From an uncultured Bacilli bacterium (GTDB lineage Bacteria > Bacillota_I > Bacilli_A > RF39 > UBA660), in the NCBI GenBank assembly GCA_910584255.1, contig CAJTXV010000008.1:1-58374 (forward strand): a stretch of 58,374 nucleotides of DNA. The letters are read 5' to 3'. A model generated the notes under the pieces. It searched no databases and was not told the DNA's origin. It saw only the letters and a list, made by a program, of their open reading frames with translations. A program made the translations under genes and the position numbers. This document shows positions 32,999 to 41,974 of the stretch, piece after piece. Numbering within the stretch: position 1 is the stretch's first letter; each line of letters starts with the position of its first letter.

Positions 32999-33916
32999 AT
33001 GAAAAAAATCAGTGGTTTTGTACAAATGAAAGAAGACGATTGGAATAATTTAAAACAAAATTATTTAAAATCGTTAAAAAATCCTAGTTTTATGGAACTT
33101 GTAAATCTATTAAATCTAGAGGATGAAGTATTAATGAAATATACTTCTTCCTTAGATCATGCGGTAGAAGAATATGAATATTGTAAAAATTGTCCTGGAT
33201 TAAAGTCTTGTAAGAATGAAATTTCGGGATATTTATATACTCCTAAAAAGATGAACTCTGATATCATCTTTGAATATGTGGCATGCCCTTATCAGCAAAA
33301 AGAGGAAGAAAGACAAAACTATCAGAAAAATATTACTTTGTTTGAAGCAAGTACAGCAATAAGAGAGGCATCTTTTAAGAACCTCAATCGTGACGATCGA
33401 AATCGTCTAGAACTTAGTAGATACTTTAAAGAATTTATGGATCAGTACGAGAATGGAAAACATCCCAAAGGTATTTATCTTCATGGAAACTTTGGTACTG
33501 GAAAAACTTATTTGATTGCCGCTCTTTTAAATGAACTTGCCAAGAAAGATATTCAGAGTGCAATTGTATATGTTCCAGAATTTTTAAGACAATTAAAATC
33601 ATCTTTCAATACAGATTATACCTTGAAATACGATTATATTAAGACGGTTCCTTTGCTTTTACTAGATGATATTGGTGCTGAAAATTTAACCTCTTGGGCA
33701 AGAGATGAAATTATAGGTACGCTGCTTCAATACCGTATGGAAGAAAACCTTCCTACCTTCTTTACATCGAACTTGGATTTAAAACAATTAGAAGAACATT
33801 TTGCATCGACCAATAGTGGGGTAGAGAAATTAAAAGCACGTAGGATTATTGAACGAATTCGCCATATGTCGAACGAATTTCAATTGACGAGTAAAAATCG
33901 AAGAGTTGACAAATAA
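32999..33916 (+). CDS. dnaI: Primosomal helicase loader DnaI
   Basis: An AAA+ helicase loader of 305 residues. The N-terminal zinc-binding region contains CKNCPGLKSC and a later CPY; the AAA+ domain has Walker A GNFGTGKTYL (about 162), Walker B LLLLDDIGAEN (about 222), sensor 1 FFTSNLDL and an Arg-finger region (RIIERIRHMS). The last codons (GTTGACAAATAA) contain the -35 box of the thrS promoter. Confidence 0.93.
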   Translation: MKKISGFVQMKEDDWNNLKQNYLKSLKNPSFMELVNLLNLEDEVLMKYTSSLDHAVEEYEYCKNCPGLKSCKNEISGYLYTPKKMNSDIIFEYVACPYQQKEEERQNYQKNITLFEASTAIREASFKNLNRDDRNRLELSRYFKEFMDQYENGKHPKGIYLHGNFGTGKTYLIAALLNELAKKDIQSAIVYVPEFLRQLKSSFNTDYTLKYDYIKTVPLLLLDDIGAENLTSWARDEIIGTLLQYRMEENLPTFFTSNLDLKQLEEHFASTNSGVEKLKARRIIERIRHMSNEFQLTSKNRRVDK

Positions 33917-33933
33917 AAAAAAAGTGCTATGAT
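33906..33933 (+). promoter_or_regulatory. SigA promoter of thrS
   Basis: TTGACA, 16 bp, TATGAT. The -35 box overlaps the dnaI stop codon. Confidence 0.7.
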
Positions 33934-33939
33934 TAAGGT

Positions 33940-34160
33940 AATCGATTTTAAAAAGCAATGATGAGAGACATGAGGAACAAATGTACTTTAAAAGAGACTT
34001 TGTGGTTGGTGCGAACAAAGAAGGAACTTGTTCTTTACTACTCTTTAGTTGGATCTTAATAGATCCCCGGATGATACCGTTATTTAAATTAAGTAAAATG
34101 GTGGATGGTACCGTGTAAAGAGCACTCCTGTTAGAAATAACAGGAGTTTTTATTTTATCT
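33940..34160 (+). promoter_or_regulatory. T-box leader of thrS (specifier ACU, Thr)
   Basis: The T-box core ATGGTACCGTG is at about 34107. A compact stem I can be drawn: basal arm GGAACA/TGTTCT, inner CTTTGT/ACAAAG, and on the 3' side of the internal loop GGA followed by ACT (34026-34028), a threonine codon in the specifier position. The terminator CTCCTGTTA/TAACAGGAG with T-run ends at about 34155. Uncharged tRNA-Thr would favour read-through into thrS. Confidence 0.85.
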
Positions 34161-34194
34161 ATTGCGAAAAGCGAGAAAAGAAAGGATGATTGCG

Positions 34195-35964
34195 ATGATT
34201 AATATCAAAGAAAATGAAAGATTAAATATGTTAAATCACTCCTGTGCCCATTTATTAGCACAAGCAGTGAAGCATTTGTATCCACAAGCAAAATTTTGGG
34301 TAGGCCCTGTGATTGAAGATGGATTCTACTATGATATAGACTTAGGAAATACAGTTATTAAAGAAGATAATTTAGAAACCATTGAAAAAGAAATGAAGAA
34401 GTGCGCCAAAGATGGAAAGAAGATCGTTCGTCATGAAATTTCTAAGGAGGAAGCATTAGAACAATTTAAGGACGATATATACAAAATAGATTTAATTGAA
34501 CGAATGGATGAAAATGAAACAGTAATCAGCTGTTATACTCAGGGAGACTTTACAGACCTTTGTCGTGGACCTCATGTAGAAACTACGAAAGAATTAAAAC
34601 ACTTTAAACTCCTAAAAGTAAGTGGTGCTTATTGGAAGGGAGACGCCAAGAATAAAATGCTTCAAAGAATTTATGGGGTTTGTTATGAAAATGAAGAAGA
34701 TTTAGAAGAACATTTAAAAATGTTAGAGGAAGCAAAACAAAGAGATCATAGAAGAATAGGAAAAGATTTAGAAATTTTTATGTCTCATGATTTAGTAGGA
34801 AAAGGAATGCCTCTATGGCTACCAAATGGGGCACTTGTTCGAAAACAACTAGAAAACTACATTTATGAAAAAGAAAGAAAACTAGGATATCATCATGTTT
34901 ATACACCATGTGTTGGAACTGTAGAATTATATAAAACTTCAGGACACTGGGATCATTATCAAGAAAATATGTTCCCATCAATGAAAGTAGATGAAGAAGA
35001 ATTCGTTCTTCGTCCAATGAACTGCCCACATCATATGTTAGTGTATGGAAATAGTTTGCATTCTTATCGTGATTTACCAATTCGTATCGGAGAATTCGCA
35101 ACAGATTTTAGATATGAAGCAAGTGGTGCAGTGAAAGGATTAGAAAGAGTTCGTTGCATGTGCCAAAATGATGCTCACCTCTTTGTAACTCCTGAGCAAA
35201 TTGGTGAAGAATTTAAAAAAGTAGTTTCTTTAATCTTAGACGTATATCATGATTTTGGACTTAAAAATTATAGTTTCCGTTTATCGTTACGTGATAAAGA
35301 AGATAAAGAAAAATACTTTGATGATGATGAAATGTGGGATCAAGCAGAAAATAAACTTCGTGAAGTATTAAATGAACTAGGAGTTGACTATTTCGAAGCA
35401 ATTGGAGAAGCTGCCTTTTATGGTCCAAAACTAGATGTAGAAGTAAAACCAGCTGTTGGACCTGAAGTAACTCTATCTACTTGTCAACTAGATTTCTTAT
35501 TACCAAGAAGATTTGATTTAAGTTACATTGATAAAGATGGAAGTAGGCAAGTTCCAGTAGTGTTACATAGAGCAATTTTTGGTACTTTTGATCGATTTAC
35601 AGCATTCATATTAGAAGAGACAAAAGGAAACCTCCCAACTTGGTTAGCACCCGTTCAAGTCAATATTATTCCAGTTAATAATGAATATCATTTGGAGTAT
35701 GCAAAAGAAATGCAAGAACTTCTAGAAAAAGAAACTATTCGTGTGGAGTTAGATGATAGAAATGAAAAACTTGGATATAAGATGAGAGAAAGTCAAAAGA
35801 GAAAGATTCCATTTAGTCTAATTTTAGGAAATAGTGAAAGAGATAATCAAACGATTAGTTATCGTATTCATGGTAGAGAAGACACAGTGACAGTTTCGAA
35901 GGAAGAATTTATAACTTATATCAAAGATGTAATTGATACCAAAAAATTGAATCAAAATTTATAA
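34195..35964 (+). CDS. thrS: Threonyl-tRNA synthetase lacking the TGS domain
   Basis: Charges tRNA-Thr. At 589 residues it is about 50-60 shorter than typical ThrRS: it begins directly with the editing domain (NMLNHSCAHLLAQAVKHLYP, later CYTQGDFTDLCRGPHV) and has no N-terminal TGS domain. The class II core has motif 2 (TDFRYEASGAVKGLERVRCM), zinc-ligand NCPHHM and motif 3 HRAIFGTFDRF, then the anticodon-binding domain (VQVNIIPVNNEY). The start at 34195 follows AAAGGATG. The reading frame upstream (to 34162) is too short to hold a TGS domain and lies inside the T-box terminator. Confidence 0.95.
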   Translation: MINIKENERLNMLNHSCAHLLAQAVKHLYPQAKFWVGPVIEDGFYYDIDLGNTVIKEDNLETIEKEMKKCAKDGKKIVRHEISKEEALEQFKDDIYKIDLIERMDENETVISCYTQGDFTDLCRGPHVETTKELKHFKLLKVSGAYWKGDAKNKMLQRIYGVCYENEEDLEEHLKMLEEAKQRDHRRIGKDLEIFMSHDLVGKGMPLWLPNGALVRKQLENYIYEKERKLGYHHVYTPCVGTVELYKTSGHWDHYQENMFPSMKVDEEEFVLRPMNCPHHMLVYGNSLHSYRDLPIRIGEFATDFRYEASGAVKGLERVRCMCQNDAHLFVTPEQIGEEFKKVVSLILDVYHDFGLKNYSFRLSLRDKEDKEKYFDDDEMWDQAENKLREVLNELGVDYFEAIGEAAFYGPKLDVEVKPAVGPEVTLSTCQLDFLLPRRFDLSYIDKDGSRQVPVVLHRAIFGTFDRFTAFILEETKGNLPTWLAPVQVNIIPVNNEYHLEYAKEMQELLEKETIRVELDDRNEKLGYKMRESQKRKIPFSLILGNSERDNQTISYRIHGREDTVTVSKEEFITYIKDVIDTKKLNQNL

Positions 35965-35978
35965 AATATTATGTGAAG

Positions 35979-36003
35979 GAGTGATGAAGATCACTCTTTT
36001 TTC
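35979..36003 (+). terminator. Terminator of thrS
   Basis: Perfect GAGTGAT/ATCACTC hairpin, GAAG loop, six or more T. Confidence 0.85.
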
Positions 36004-36062
36004 TTTACAATGAATCTTTGACACCAATTTACATTATAGAAAACTAAAATACTTTTTAAATA

Positions 36063-36094
36063 TTTACAAAAGATTCCTTTAATAGTAATATAAT
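36063..36094 (+). promoter_or_regulatory. Promoter of the mraZ operon
   Basis: TATAAT at 36089 with TTTACA 20 bp upstream (or TTACAA at 19 bp). The spacing is long. MraZ repeats begin at its last bases. Confidence 0.5.
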
Positions 36095-36131
36095 GGTAGG
36101 TAGTGGTTGATAATGGTGAAAAGTGGGGGAT
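36092..36131 (+). promoter_or_regulatory. MraZ operator, four 10-bp repeats
   Basis: TGG(T/G) recurs at 36094, 36104, 36114 and 36124, exactly 10 bp apart, between the -10 box and the mraZ start. MraZ is known to bind direct repeats of TGGG-like boxes at one-turn spacing in its own promoter. Autoregulation is therefore very likely. Confidence 0.7.
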
Positions 36132-36135
36132 ATTT

Positions 36136-36573
36136 ATGTTAATGGGAGAGTATCATCATACAATTGATGACAAAGGAAGAATCTTTGTTCCAGCAAAATT
36201 TCGACCAGAACTTGGGGAACAATTCGTTGTAACGAGAGGGTTAGAGTCTTGTTTATTTGTTTATTCTATGAACGAATGGAATAAGATTGTAAGTAAACTA
36301 AATACACTGCCATTTACCAAACAAAGTGTCCGAAACTTTTCTAGATTTTTCTTATCAGGTGCTACAATTGTAGAATTAGACAAGCAAGGACGTATTAATA
36401 TCACATCACCACTTACTACCTATGCATCTCTAGAAAAAGAATGCATCATTATTGGTGTAGGAGAACGTCTGGAAATATGGAATGAGAAAGCTTGGAACGA
36501 ATTTTTGGATCAAAATATAGATGATATGTCTAGAATTGCCGAAGATTTGTTTTCCCAAGTAGACGGGGTGTAG
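36136..36573 (+). CDS. mraZ: Transcriptional regulator MraZ
   Basis: The first gene of the division and cell wall cluster; an AbrB-fold oligomer binding its own promoter. The 145-residue protein has both SpoVT-AbrB-like repeats: GEYHHTIDDKGRIFVPAKFR (about 4) and SGATIVELDKQGRINITSPL (about 76). The start at 36136 (MLMGEYHH) fits the family N-terminus and follows GTGGGGGA; the frame upstream is part of the operator. rsmH follows after 2 bp. Confidence 0.95.
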   Translation: MLMGEYHHTIDDKGRIFVPAKFRPELGEQFVVTRGLESCLFVYSMNEWNKIVSKLNTLPFTKQSVRNFSRFFLSGATIVELDKQGRINITSPLTTYASLEKECIIIGVGERLEIWNEKAWNEFLDQNIDDMSRIAEDLFSQVDGV

Positions 36574-36575
36574 AG

Positions 36576-37499
36576 ATGCATATTAGTGTATTGCTTCAGG
36601 AATCTATCGATAGTTTAAATATCAAGGAAGATGGAATCTTTGTGGATTGTACGCTTGGCTATGCTGGTCATTCGAGTGAAATACTAAAAAGAATAAAAAG
36701 GGGTTCTCTTTTCGCCTTTGACCAGGATCAAGATGCAATTAGCTATTCAGAACAGAAATTAAAAAAAATTGGGTCTAATTTTACAATTATAAAGAGTAAC
36801 TTCACATGTTTAAAGAAAAAACTTCAAGAATTGGGAATAAATCGAGTAGATGGAATCCTATTTGACCTTGGAGTCAGTTCTCCTCAATTAGACGAGGCAT
36901 CTCGTGGATTTAGTTTTCATCAGGATGCAAAACTAGATATGCGAATGGATAGAGATCAAGAACTATCTGCTTATGAAGTAGTGAATCAATATTCTGAGGA
37001 AGAACTTGCAAGAATTTTTTTTCAATATGGAGAAGAGAAATATGCAAGAGGAATTGCTAAGAATATTGTAAAGGCTAGAAATGAACGAAACATCGAAACG
37101 ACCTTAGAGCTAGTAGAGATTATTAAAATCTCGGTTCCTGAAAAATATCGACGTGAAAAGCATCCTGCTAGAAAGGTGTTTCAAGCAATTCGAATTGAAG
37201 TAAATCATGAATTGGAAATTCTAGAGGGCAGTTTAAAAGATGCAGCAAGTATGTTAAATCCCCATGGTAGACTTTCAGTCATTACTTTTCACTCTTTAGA
37301 GGATAGAATTGTAAAAAATCTATTTCGTTCACTGACACAAATAGATGATAAAGTAAGGGGATTACCGAATATACCAGAAGAATATTTACCAGATTACAAG
37401 TTAATAACTGCAAAAGCCATTTGTCCAAGTAAAGAAGAGTTAGAAATGAATGAACGTAGTCGCTCTTCTAAACTGCGGGTAATTGAAAGAATAAAATAA
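36576..37499 (+). CDS. rsmH: 16S rRNA (cytosine(1402)-N4)-methyltransferase RsmH
   Basis: Methylates N4 of C1402 in the 16S P-site. The 307-residue enzyme has HISVLLQESIDSL at the N-terminus, SAM motif IFVDCTLGYAGHS (about 22), FDLGVSSPQLDEASRGFSF (about 95) and ITFHSLEDRIVKN (about 238). Located between mraZ and ftsL as in nearly all Firmicutes. A GGGGTG site lies in the end of mraZ. Confidence 0.95.
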   Translation: MHISVLLQESIDSLNIKEDGIFVDCTLGYAGHSSEILKRIKRGSLFAFDQDQDAISYSEQKLKKIGSNFTIIKSNFTCLKKKLQELGINRVDGILFDLGVSSPQLDEASRGFSFHQDAKLDMRMDRDQELSAYEVVNQYSEEELARIFFQYGEEKYARGIAKNIVKARNERNIETTLELVEIIKISVPEKYRREKHPARKVFQAIRIEVNHELEILEGSLKDAASMLNPHGRLSVITFHSLEDRIVKNLFRSLTQIDDKVRGLPNIPEEYLPDYKLITAKAICPSKEELEMNERSRSSKLRVIERIK

Positions 37500-37526
37500 A
37501 AAAAGAATATCAAGGAGTTGATTATT

Positions 37527-37820
37527 ATGAGAAAAGTTAAAAAGAGATTAAAAATGTCAAAATTTGAGAGACTGATTTACACATTTACTGTAGTTATGGT
37601 AGTAGCAGTACCTTTTGCAGTTGTATTTTCACAAGCAACACTATCTGAAATTAACTTTGAAGTAGAGAAAATGAATAAAAAAATCAGTGTTCAAGAAAAG
37701 AAAAATGAGAGTCTAACTATGAAAATCAATGAACTAGCTTCCTTAGATAAAATTCAAGAAGTTGCGAAAGAGCAAGGATTAACTTATAATAATCATAATA
37801 TTAAAACGATTACTGAATAG
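37527..37820 (+). CDS. ftsL: FtsL-like cell division protein
   Basis: A 97-residue bitopic protein: basic cytoplasmic N-terminus, one TM (LIYTFTVVMVVAVPFAVVFS, about 13-32), then an extracellular coiled coil (INFEVEKMNKKISVQEKKNESL) and a short LDKIQEVAKEQGL end typical of FtsL. Identification rests on this layout and its place between rsmH and the PBP gene. The start at 37527 follows AAGGAG. A terminator after it separates it from the PBP gene, which has its own promoter. Confidence 0.8.
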   Translation: MRKVKKRLKMSKFERLIYTFTVVMVVAVPFAVVFSQATLSEINFEVEKMNKKISVQEKKNESLTMKINELASLDKIQEVAKEQGLTYNNHNIKTITE

Positions 37821-37840
37821 CCAGAAGGCTATTTTTTTTG
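37816..37840 (+). terminator. Terminator after ftsL
   Basis: AATAGCC/GGCTATT hairpin, AGAA loop, T8. It overlaps the ftsL stop. Confidence 0.85.
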
Positions 37841-37870
37841 TAAAGTAATGCTTTTCTTTTTGAAAGTCAT

Positions 37871-37899
37871 TTGAAAATGGAAACTAGAGTTGCTATAAT
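37871..37899 (+). promoter_or_regulatory. SigA promoter of the PBP gene
   Basis: TTGAAA, 17 bp, TATAAT, ending 39 bp before the start codon. Confidence 0.8.
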
Positions 37900-37938
37900 A
37901 AAAGAAAAAGCTAGTAAGAAGGATGGGAGGTTAAGAAT

Positions 37939-40128
37939 ATGACAAAGAAAGCTACCAAGAAAAAGAAGAGTAAGAAAAAAATTCATATTAATACACATGT
38001 ACGTTCTGCCAATTTATTCTTAATCACTACTTTTTTGTTATTTGCGGTCTTTTTATATAGAGTAGGTGTGTTAGCACTATCGGATGAGATTGATGGGAAA
38101 AACCTAAAACAGTTTGCAGCTTCTCGTACGACAGCACATGATGCCATTTTAGCAAAACGTGGTACCATTTATGATGTGCATGGAGAAATCCTCGCACAGA
38201 ATGTCTATTCGTATACATTAATTGCCTATTTGGCAGAGTCCAGAGGAGAGAATTATTATGTACAAGATAAAGAAATGACAGCAGAAAAATTATCGACAGT
38301 ATTAAATCTTAGCAAAGAACAAATATTATCTTATTTAAATAGGACCACTCAGAATGGAGAAGTTCCTTACCAAGTTGAGTTTGGTTCTAAAGGAAAAGGA
38401 TTAACAGAAATTACAAAGGAGAAGATTGTTGCCTTAAATTTACCAGGAATTGATTTTATAGAAAGTCAGAAACGTTATTATCCAAAAGGTGATTTTTTAT
38501 CCTATACATTAGGATATGCAAAATTAGATGAAACTGGAAAAATTATTGGAGAACTTGGAATTGAATCTCTTTATAATGAAGAATTAACAGGAACAGATGG
38601 GTATAAGGAATACCAGAAGGATTTAAAGGGATATAAAATTGTAAATACACAAGAACATATTCAAGATGCTATTGATGGAAATAGTATTTATTTAACCATT
38701 GATTCTAACGTCCAATTCTTTTTGGAGCAGGCTTTAGAAAATGCGGTAGGTAATTATCATTTTGATGAATTAAATATTGTAGTCGCAGATGCCAAAACAG
38801 GGAAAATTTTAGGACTTAGCTCTAGTACTTCTTTTGACCCAAATCTAAGAAATTTAACATCTTACCTAGATCCCAATATATCGATTGCAGTGGAACCAGG
38901 AAGTACAATGAAAATATTTTCATATATGGCAGCGATGGAAGCAGGGAAATATAATGGGGAAGAAACTTTTAAATCGGGAACTTATGTAACGGAAGATGGT
39001 ACCGAGATTGGTGACTGGAAAAGAGAAGGATGGGGATATATTACCTATGACCGTGGATTTGCTCTTTCTAGTAATATTGGAGTTGTAAATTTAATTGCGA
39101 AATATATGAATCGAAATATACTAAAAGATTATTATAAAAAACTTGGATTTGGTTCTAAAACGGGAATTGAACTCAGTAAAGAAGTTTCTGGAAAGTTAGA
39201 TTTTAGATATGAGACAGAGGTTTTAAATGCAGGATTTGGACAAGGTATTATGACAACTTCTATTCAAAATATTAAGGCATTAACTTCCATTGCGAATGAT
39301 GGAATCTTGCTACAGCCTTATATTGTAGATAAGATTGTAGACTCGAAAGGAAACGTAATCAAACAAAATACACGAGAGGAATTAGGTAGGATTGCTAGTA
39401 AACAAACAACCGATAAAATGAAGGAACTAATGGAGCAAGTAGTTTTAAATGGAACTGGAAGTTCTTATTATATGGATGGGTACCATCTGATTGCGAAAAC
39501 TGGGACGGCACAGATTGCAAGTGAAAATGGAACTGGGTATTTAAAAGGAGCGAATGATGTAATTCGTGGGTTTGCAGGAATGTTTCCGAAAGAAGATCCA
39601 CAAATTATCATTTATGCGAATGTAAAAAGACCAAACCCAAATAGTCCATCTTCTTTGGTAAGTGTGATTAAAGAAGTGGTTGAAAATATTAGTAAATACT
39701 ACAATATTTATAATGATCCAGTAGAAACGGCCACAGTGACTCGTTATAAAATCGATAATTATGTGAATCAAAGCGTTGAAAAGGTAGAAACAGCGCTAGA
39801 AGTGAATGGTTTAGATGTGATTGTAATTGGAGATGGAGATAAGATTATTTCACAGTCACCAAATGAGAAAGTAACACTTTCTAAAGGAAATAAAATATTC
39901 TTAGTAACGAGTGGAACAAATTATATAGTGCCAAATCTTTCAGGATGGTGTAAAAAAGATGTGAAAACATATATGGATTTAGTGGGTGTACCTTATACAA
40001 CAGAAGGAACTGGATATTTGATAGGTCAAAGTATTCCAGAAGGAACATTGATTACAAATGAAATGGAAATACATACTGTATTTAAGCCAAAATATGAAGA
40101 AACAAATACAAACCCAGAAGAGGAGTAA
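37939..40128 (+). CDS. Class B penicillin-binding protein with PASTA domains (PBP2B/SpoVD type)
   Basis: A 729-residue transpeptidase for septal (or spore cortex) peptidoglycan. A basic cytoplasmic tail and one TM (ANLFLITTFLLFAVFLYRV) precede the dimerisation domain (AKRGTIYDVHGEILAQN). The catalytic domain has the SxxK motif STMK (Ser about 322), SxN as SSN and KTGTAQ (about 519). Two PASTA-like repeats end the protein (VEKVETALEVNGLDVI; VPNLSGWCKKDVKTYM). Downstream genes of the usual dcw cluster (mraY, murD, ftsW) are not in the window, so the cluster is split here. Whether it serves division or sporulation cannot be decided; the dcw position favours division. Confidence 0.9.
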   Translation: MTKKATKKKKSKKKIHINTHVRSANLFLITTFLLFAVFLYRVGVLALSDEIDGKNLKQFAASRTTAHDAILAKRGTIYDVHGEILAQNVYSYTLIAYLAESRGENYYVQDKEMTAEKLSTVLNLSKEQILSYLNRTTQNGEVPYQVEFGSKGKGLTEITKEKIVALNLPGIDFIESQKRYYPKGDFLSYTLGYAKLDETGKIIGELGIESLYNEELTGTDGYKEYQKDLKGYKIVNTQEHIQDAIDGNSIYLTIDSNVQFFLEQALENAVGNYHFDELNIVVADAKTGKILGLSSSTSFDPNLRNLTSYLDPNISIAVEPGSTMKIFSYMAAMEAGKYNGEETFKSGTYVTEDGTEIGDWKREGWGYITYDRGFALSSNIGVVNLIAKYMNRNILKDYYKKLGFGSKTGIELSKEVSGKLDFRYETEVLNAGFGQGIMTTSIQNIKALTSIANDGILLQPYIVDKIVDSKGNVIKQNTREELGRIASKQTTDKMKELMEQVVLNGTGSSYYMDGYHLIAKTGTAQIASENGTGYLKGANDVIRGFAGMFPKEDPQIIIYANVKRPNPNSPSSLVSVIKEVVENISKYYNIYNDPVETATVTRYKIDNYVNQSVEKVETALEVNGLDVIVIGDGDKIISQSPNEKVTLSKGNKIFLVTSGTNYIVPNLSGWCKKDVKTYMDLVGVPYTTEGTGYLIGQSIPEGTLITNEMEIHTVFKPKYEETNTNPEEE

Positions 40129-40136
40129 CAGAATAA

Positions 40137-40175
40137 TAAAAAAGAGAGTAAATTATGGCATTACTTTCTTTTCTT
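40137..40175. terminator. Bidirectional terminator between PBP gene and zincin gene
   Basis: AAAGAGAGTAA/TTACTTTCTTT hairpin (one wobble), with A/T tracts on both sides, between two convergent genes. Confidence 0.6.
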
Positions 40176-40891
40176 TATTTATATTTCTTTGATAATTCAA
40201 ATATTTGAGATTTTTTTCTCTCCCTCTTCTTATATTCTTGTAGAGCAATTTCTACTAAAGAAGAAACAGCCATATTTGGAGAATCTGTAGAATGATACTC
40301 GGCAAAAGCCTCTGCGAAGGTTTCTCGAGGAGAGATAGAGGCATATTTAGAGATTTTCCAAGAAACATGAATTTTAGATAATTCTTCTAAAAAGTCACTT
40401 CTCGTAGAAATGCTCAAAATATAGTCAAATATATGTCCTACTTCATGCCAAATAGCACTTCGAAAGGTATGACAATGTTCTGGGTGAATAGAACGTATAC
40501 ACTCCCACATTAGTTTACAATTTTGATCTGCTAAATTTAACATTTTAGCTCGTTCTAAAAAGGTAAGACCAATATAAGTAATATGATAATCATCTTTAGT
40601 ACAAACACAACTCATAAAATTACACTCTTTTTTCATCTCTTGCCAGTCTTCTATTTCCCAGTTATCTTCGATATCGGATGCTAAAATTAAATTGACTTGT
40701 TGGTTAACATCTTCCCTTTGACCAATACAACAGATCGTGTTCTTTAGTAGTGGGTATTTGAAAAATATTTCTTTTAAAACTGAAACAATTTCTATACAGA
40801 TATCTAAATGAAAACCTTTTAAATTTACGTAAGGAATACCTAAAACATCTTTGATATATTCTTCTACCTCACTAATAGTATGCAAAGTCAT
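40175..40891 (-). CDS. Minimal zincin-like metalloprotease (HEVGH)
   Basis: A 238-residue protein with an HExxH zinc motif in SAIWHEVGHIFDYIL (about residue 157) and a downstream Glu-rich helix SPRETFAEAFAEYHS (about 198). That is the spacing and style of small zincins related to the anthrax lethal factor-type (ATLF) domain. Residues 1-140 are not recognised and contain several Cys (CICIE, NFMSCVC). No signal peptide or TM, so a cytoplasmic role is likely unless it leaves by another route. It has its own promoter and a start at 40891 after GGAAGTGAT. Confidence 0.7.
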   Translation of the reverse strand: MTLHTISEVEEYIKDVLGIPYVNLKGFHLDICIEIVSVLKEIFFKYPLLKNTICCIGQREDVNQQVNLILASDIEDNWEIEDWQEMKKECNFMSCVCTKDDYHITYIGLTFLERAKMLNLADQNCKLMWECIRSIHPEHCHTFRSAIWHEVGHIFDYILSISTRSDFLEELSKIHVSWKISKYASISPRETFAEAFAEYHSTDSPNMAVSSLVEIALQEYKKRERKKSQIFELSKKYK

Positions 40892-40922
40892 TGAAATCAC
40901 TTCCTATTGATAAATTGGCATG

Positions 40923-40951
40923 ATTATATCACAAGATGGATAGAAAGTAAA
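40923..40951 (-). promoter_or_regulatory. SigA promoter of the zincin gene
   Basis: Minus strand TTTACT, 17 bp, TATAAT, 32 bp before the start. Confidence 0.65.
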
Positions 40952-41053
40952 TGATAATATACACTAATCAATAACATGTATTAAATACCAAATTTTAAAA
41001 ACATGCTTTTAAGAAAAAAGAAATTCATGATATGATAATACTAGGTGAAAAAT

Positions 41054-41908
41054 ATGTTGTATCAAATCTGTTATATCTTTTTAATTTTTTTAAGTTACTC
41101 CATATTTGGATGGCTTGTAGAGTGTATTTTTTGTACAATCGTCGATAAAAAATTGACATATGATCGGGGATTTCTATTAGGACCATATTGTCCAATTTAT
41201 GGATGGGGTGCACTTTATATGTACTGTTTTCTTACCAAGTATAAAGAAGATCCATTTACTTTGTTTGTGATGGCCATGGTTGGAACTACAGTTTTAGAGT
41301 ATGTTACAAGCTATATGATGGAAAAATTATTTAAAGCAAGATGGTGGGACTATTCCAAGAGAAAGTTTAATATAGAGGGAAGAGTCTGTCTTTTCAATTC
41401 TGTTCTCTTTGGGGTTTTAGGGCTTGTTTTCATTTATGGAATTCATCCAAGTTATTCCCTTTTCTTAGAGAATCTTCCGAATCAGGTATTAATCATTCTT
41501 GCAGTAATTACTTTTATAATTTATTTAATCGATAATATCTTTTCCTTTGTAATTATTACAAAACTAAAAATTCAAGTTAGCATGATTCGTAGAGACTCTA
41601 CAAGCGAAATTGATCGCCAGATTTGGAACTTCTTATCCAATCATAATTTCTTCATAAGACGTCTATTTAAGGCTTTTCCTCATATTCAAATTCTATCTAG
41701 TAGGGGACATCAAATTACATCAGCAATTTGGTCTGTTTTAGAAAGAATAGAAAAAGAAAGTCAAAAATATAAAAGAAAACGAGAAAAAGACAAAAGAAAT
41801 CAAAAAAAAAGAATTGCTAAGATAAAATTAAAAATAAAAAATGTGAAAAATCAAAGAAAAAAAGAAAGATTGAAAGCAAAATTAAAGAAAGAAAAATCAA
41901 AAGTCTAA
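41054..41908 (+). CDS. Putative ABC-transporter-type membrane protein (CmpB-like family)
   Basis: A 284-residue protein with about five TM segments in the first 175 residues. It carries the family features FLSYSIFGWLVECIFC, RGFLLGPYCPIYGWGAL and WWDYSKRKFNIEGRVCLFNS, which I recall from the ABC_trans_CmpB-like membrane family. The last 50 residues are extremely basic and coiled (KRKREKDKRNQKKRIAKIK), suggesting nucleic-acid or membrane contact. The start at 41054 follows AGGTGA. No ATPase partner is adjacent; the transport label is by family only. Confidence 0.75.
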   Translation: MLYQICYIFLIFLSYSIFGWLVECIFCTIVDKKLTYDRGFLLGPYCPIYGWGALYMYCFLTKYKEDPFTLFVMAMVGTTVLEYVTSYMMEKLFKARWWDYSKRKFNIEGRVCLFNSVLFGVLGLVFIYGIHPSYSLFLENLPNQVLIILAVITFIIYLIDNIFSFVIITKLKIQVSMIRRDSTSEIDRQIWNFLSNHNFFIRRLFKAFPHIQILSSRGHQITSAIWSVLERIEKESQKYKRKREKDKRNQKKRIAKIKLKIKNVKNQRKKERLKAKLKKEKSKV

Positions 41909-41926
41909 TTTTTTTAGACTTTTTTG
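41899..41926 (+). terminator. Terminator before the coat-protein pair
   Basis: AAAAGTCTAA/TTAGACTTTT hairpin with T-run, overlapping the preceding stop. Confidence 0.8.
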
Positions 41927-41974
41927 TATGAAATTCAGAAAGTGTGTTCAAAATAGAAGTGAGGAGGAATGAAA

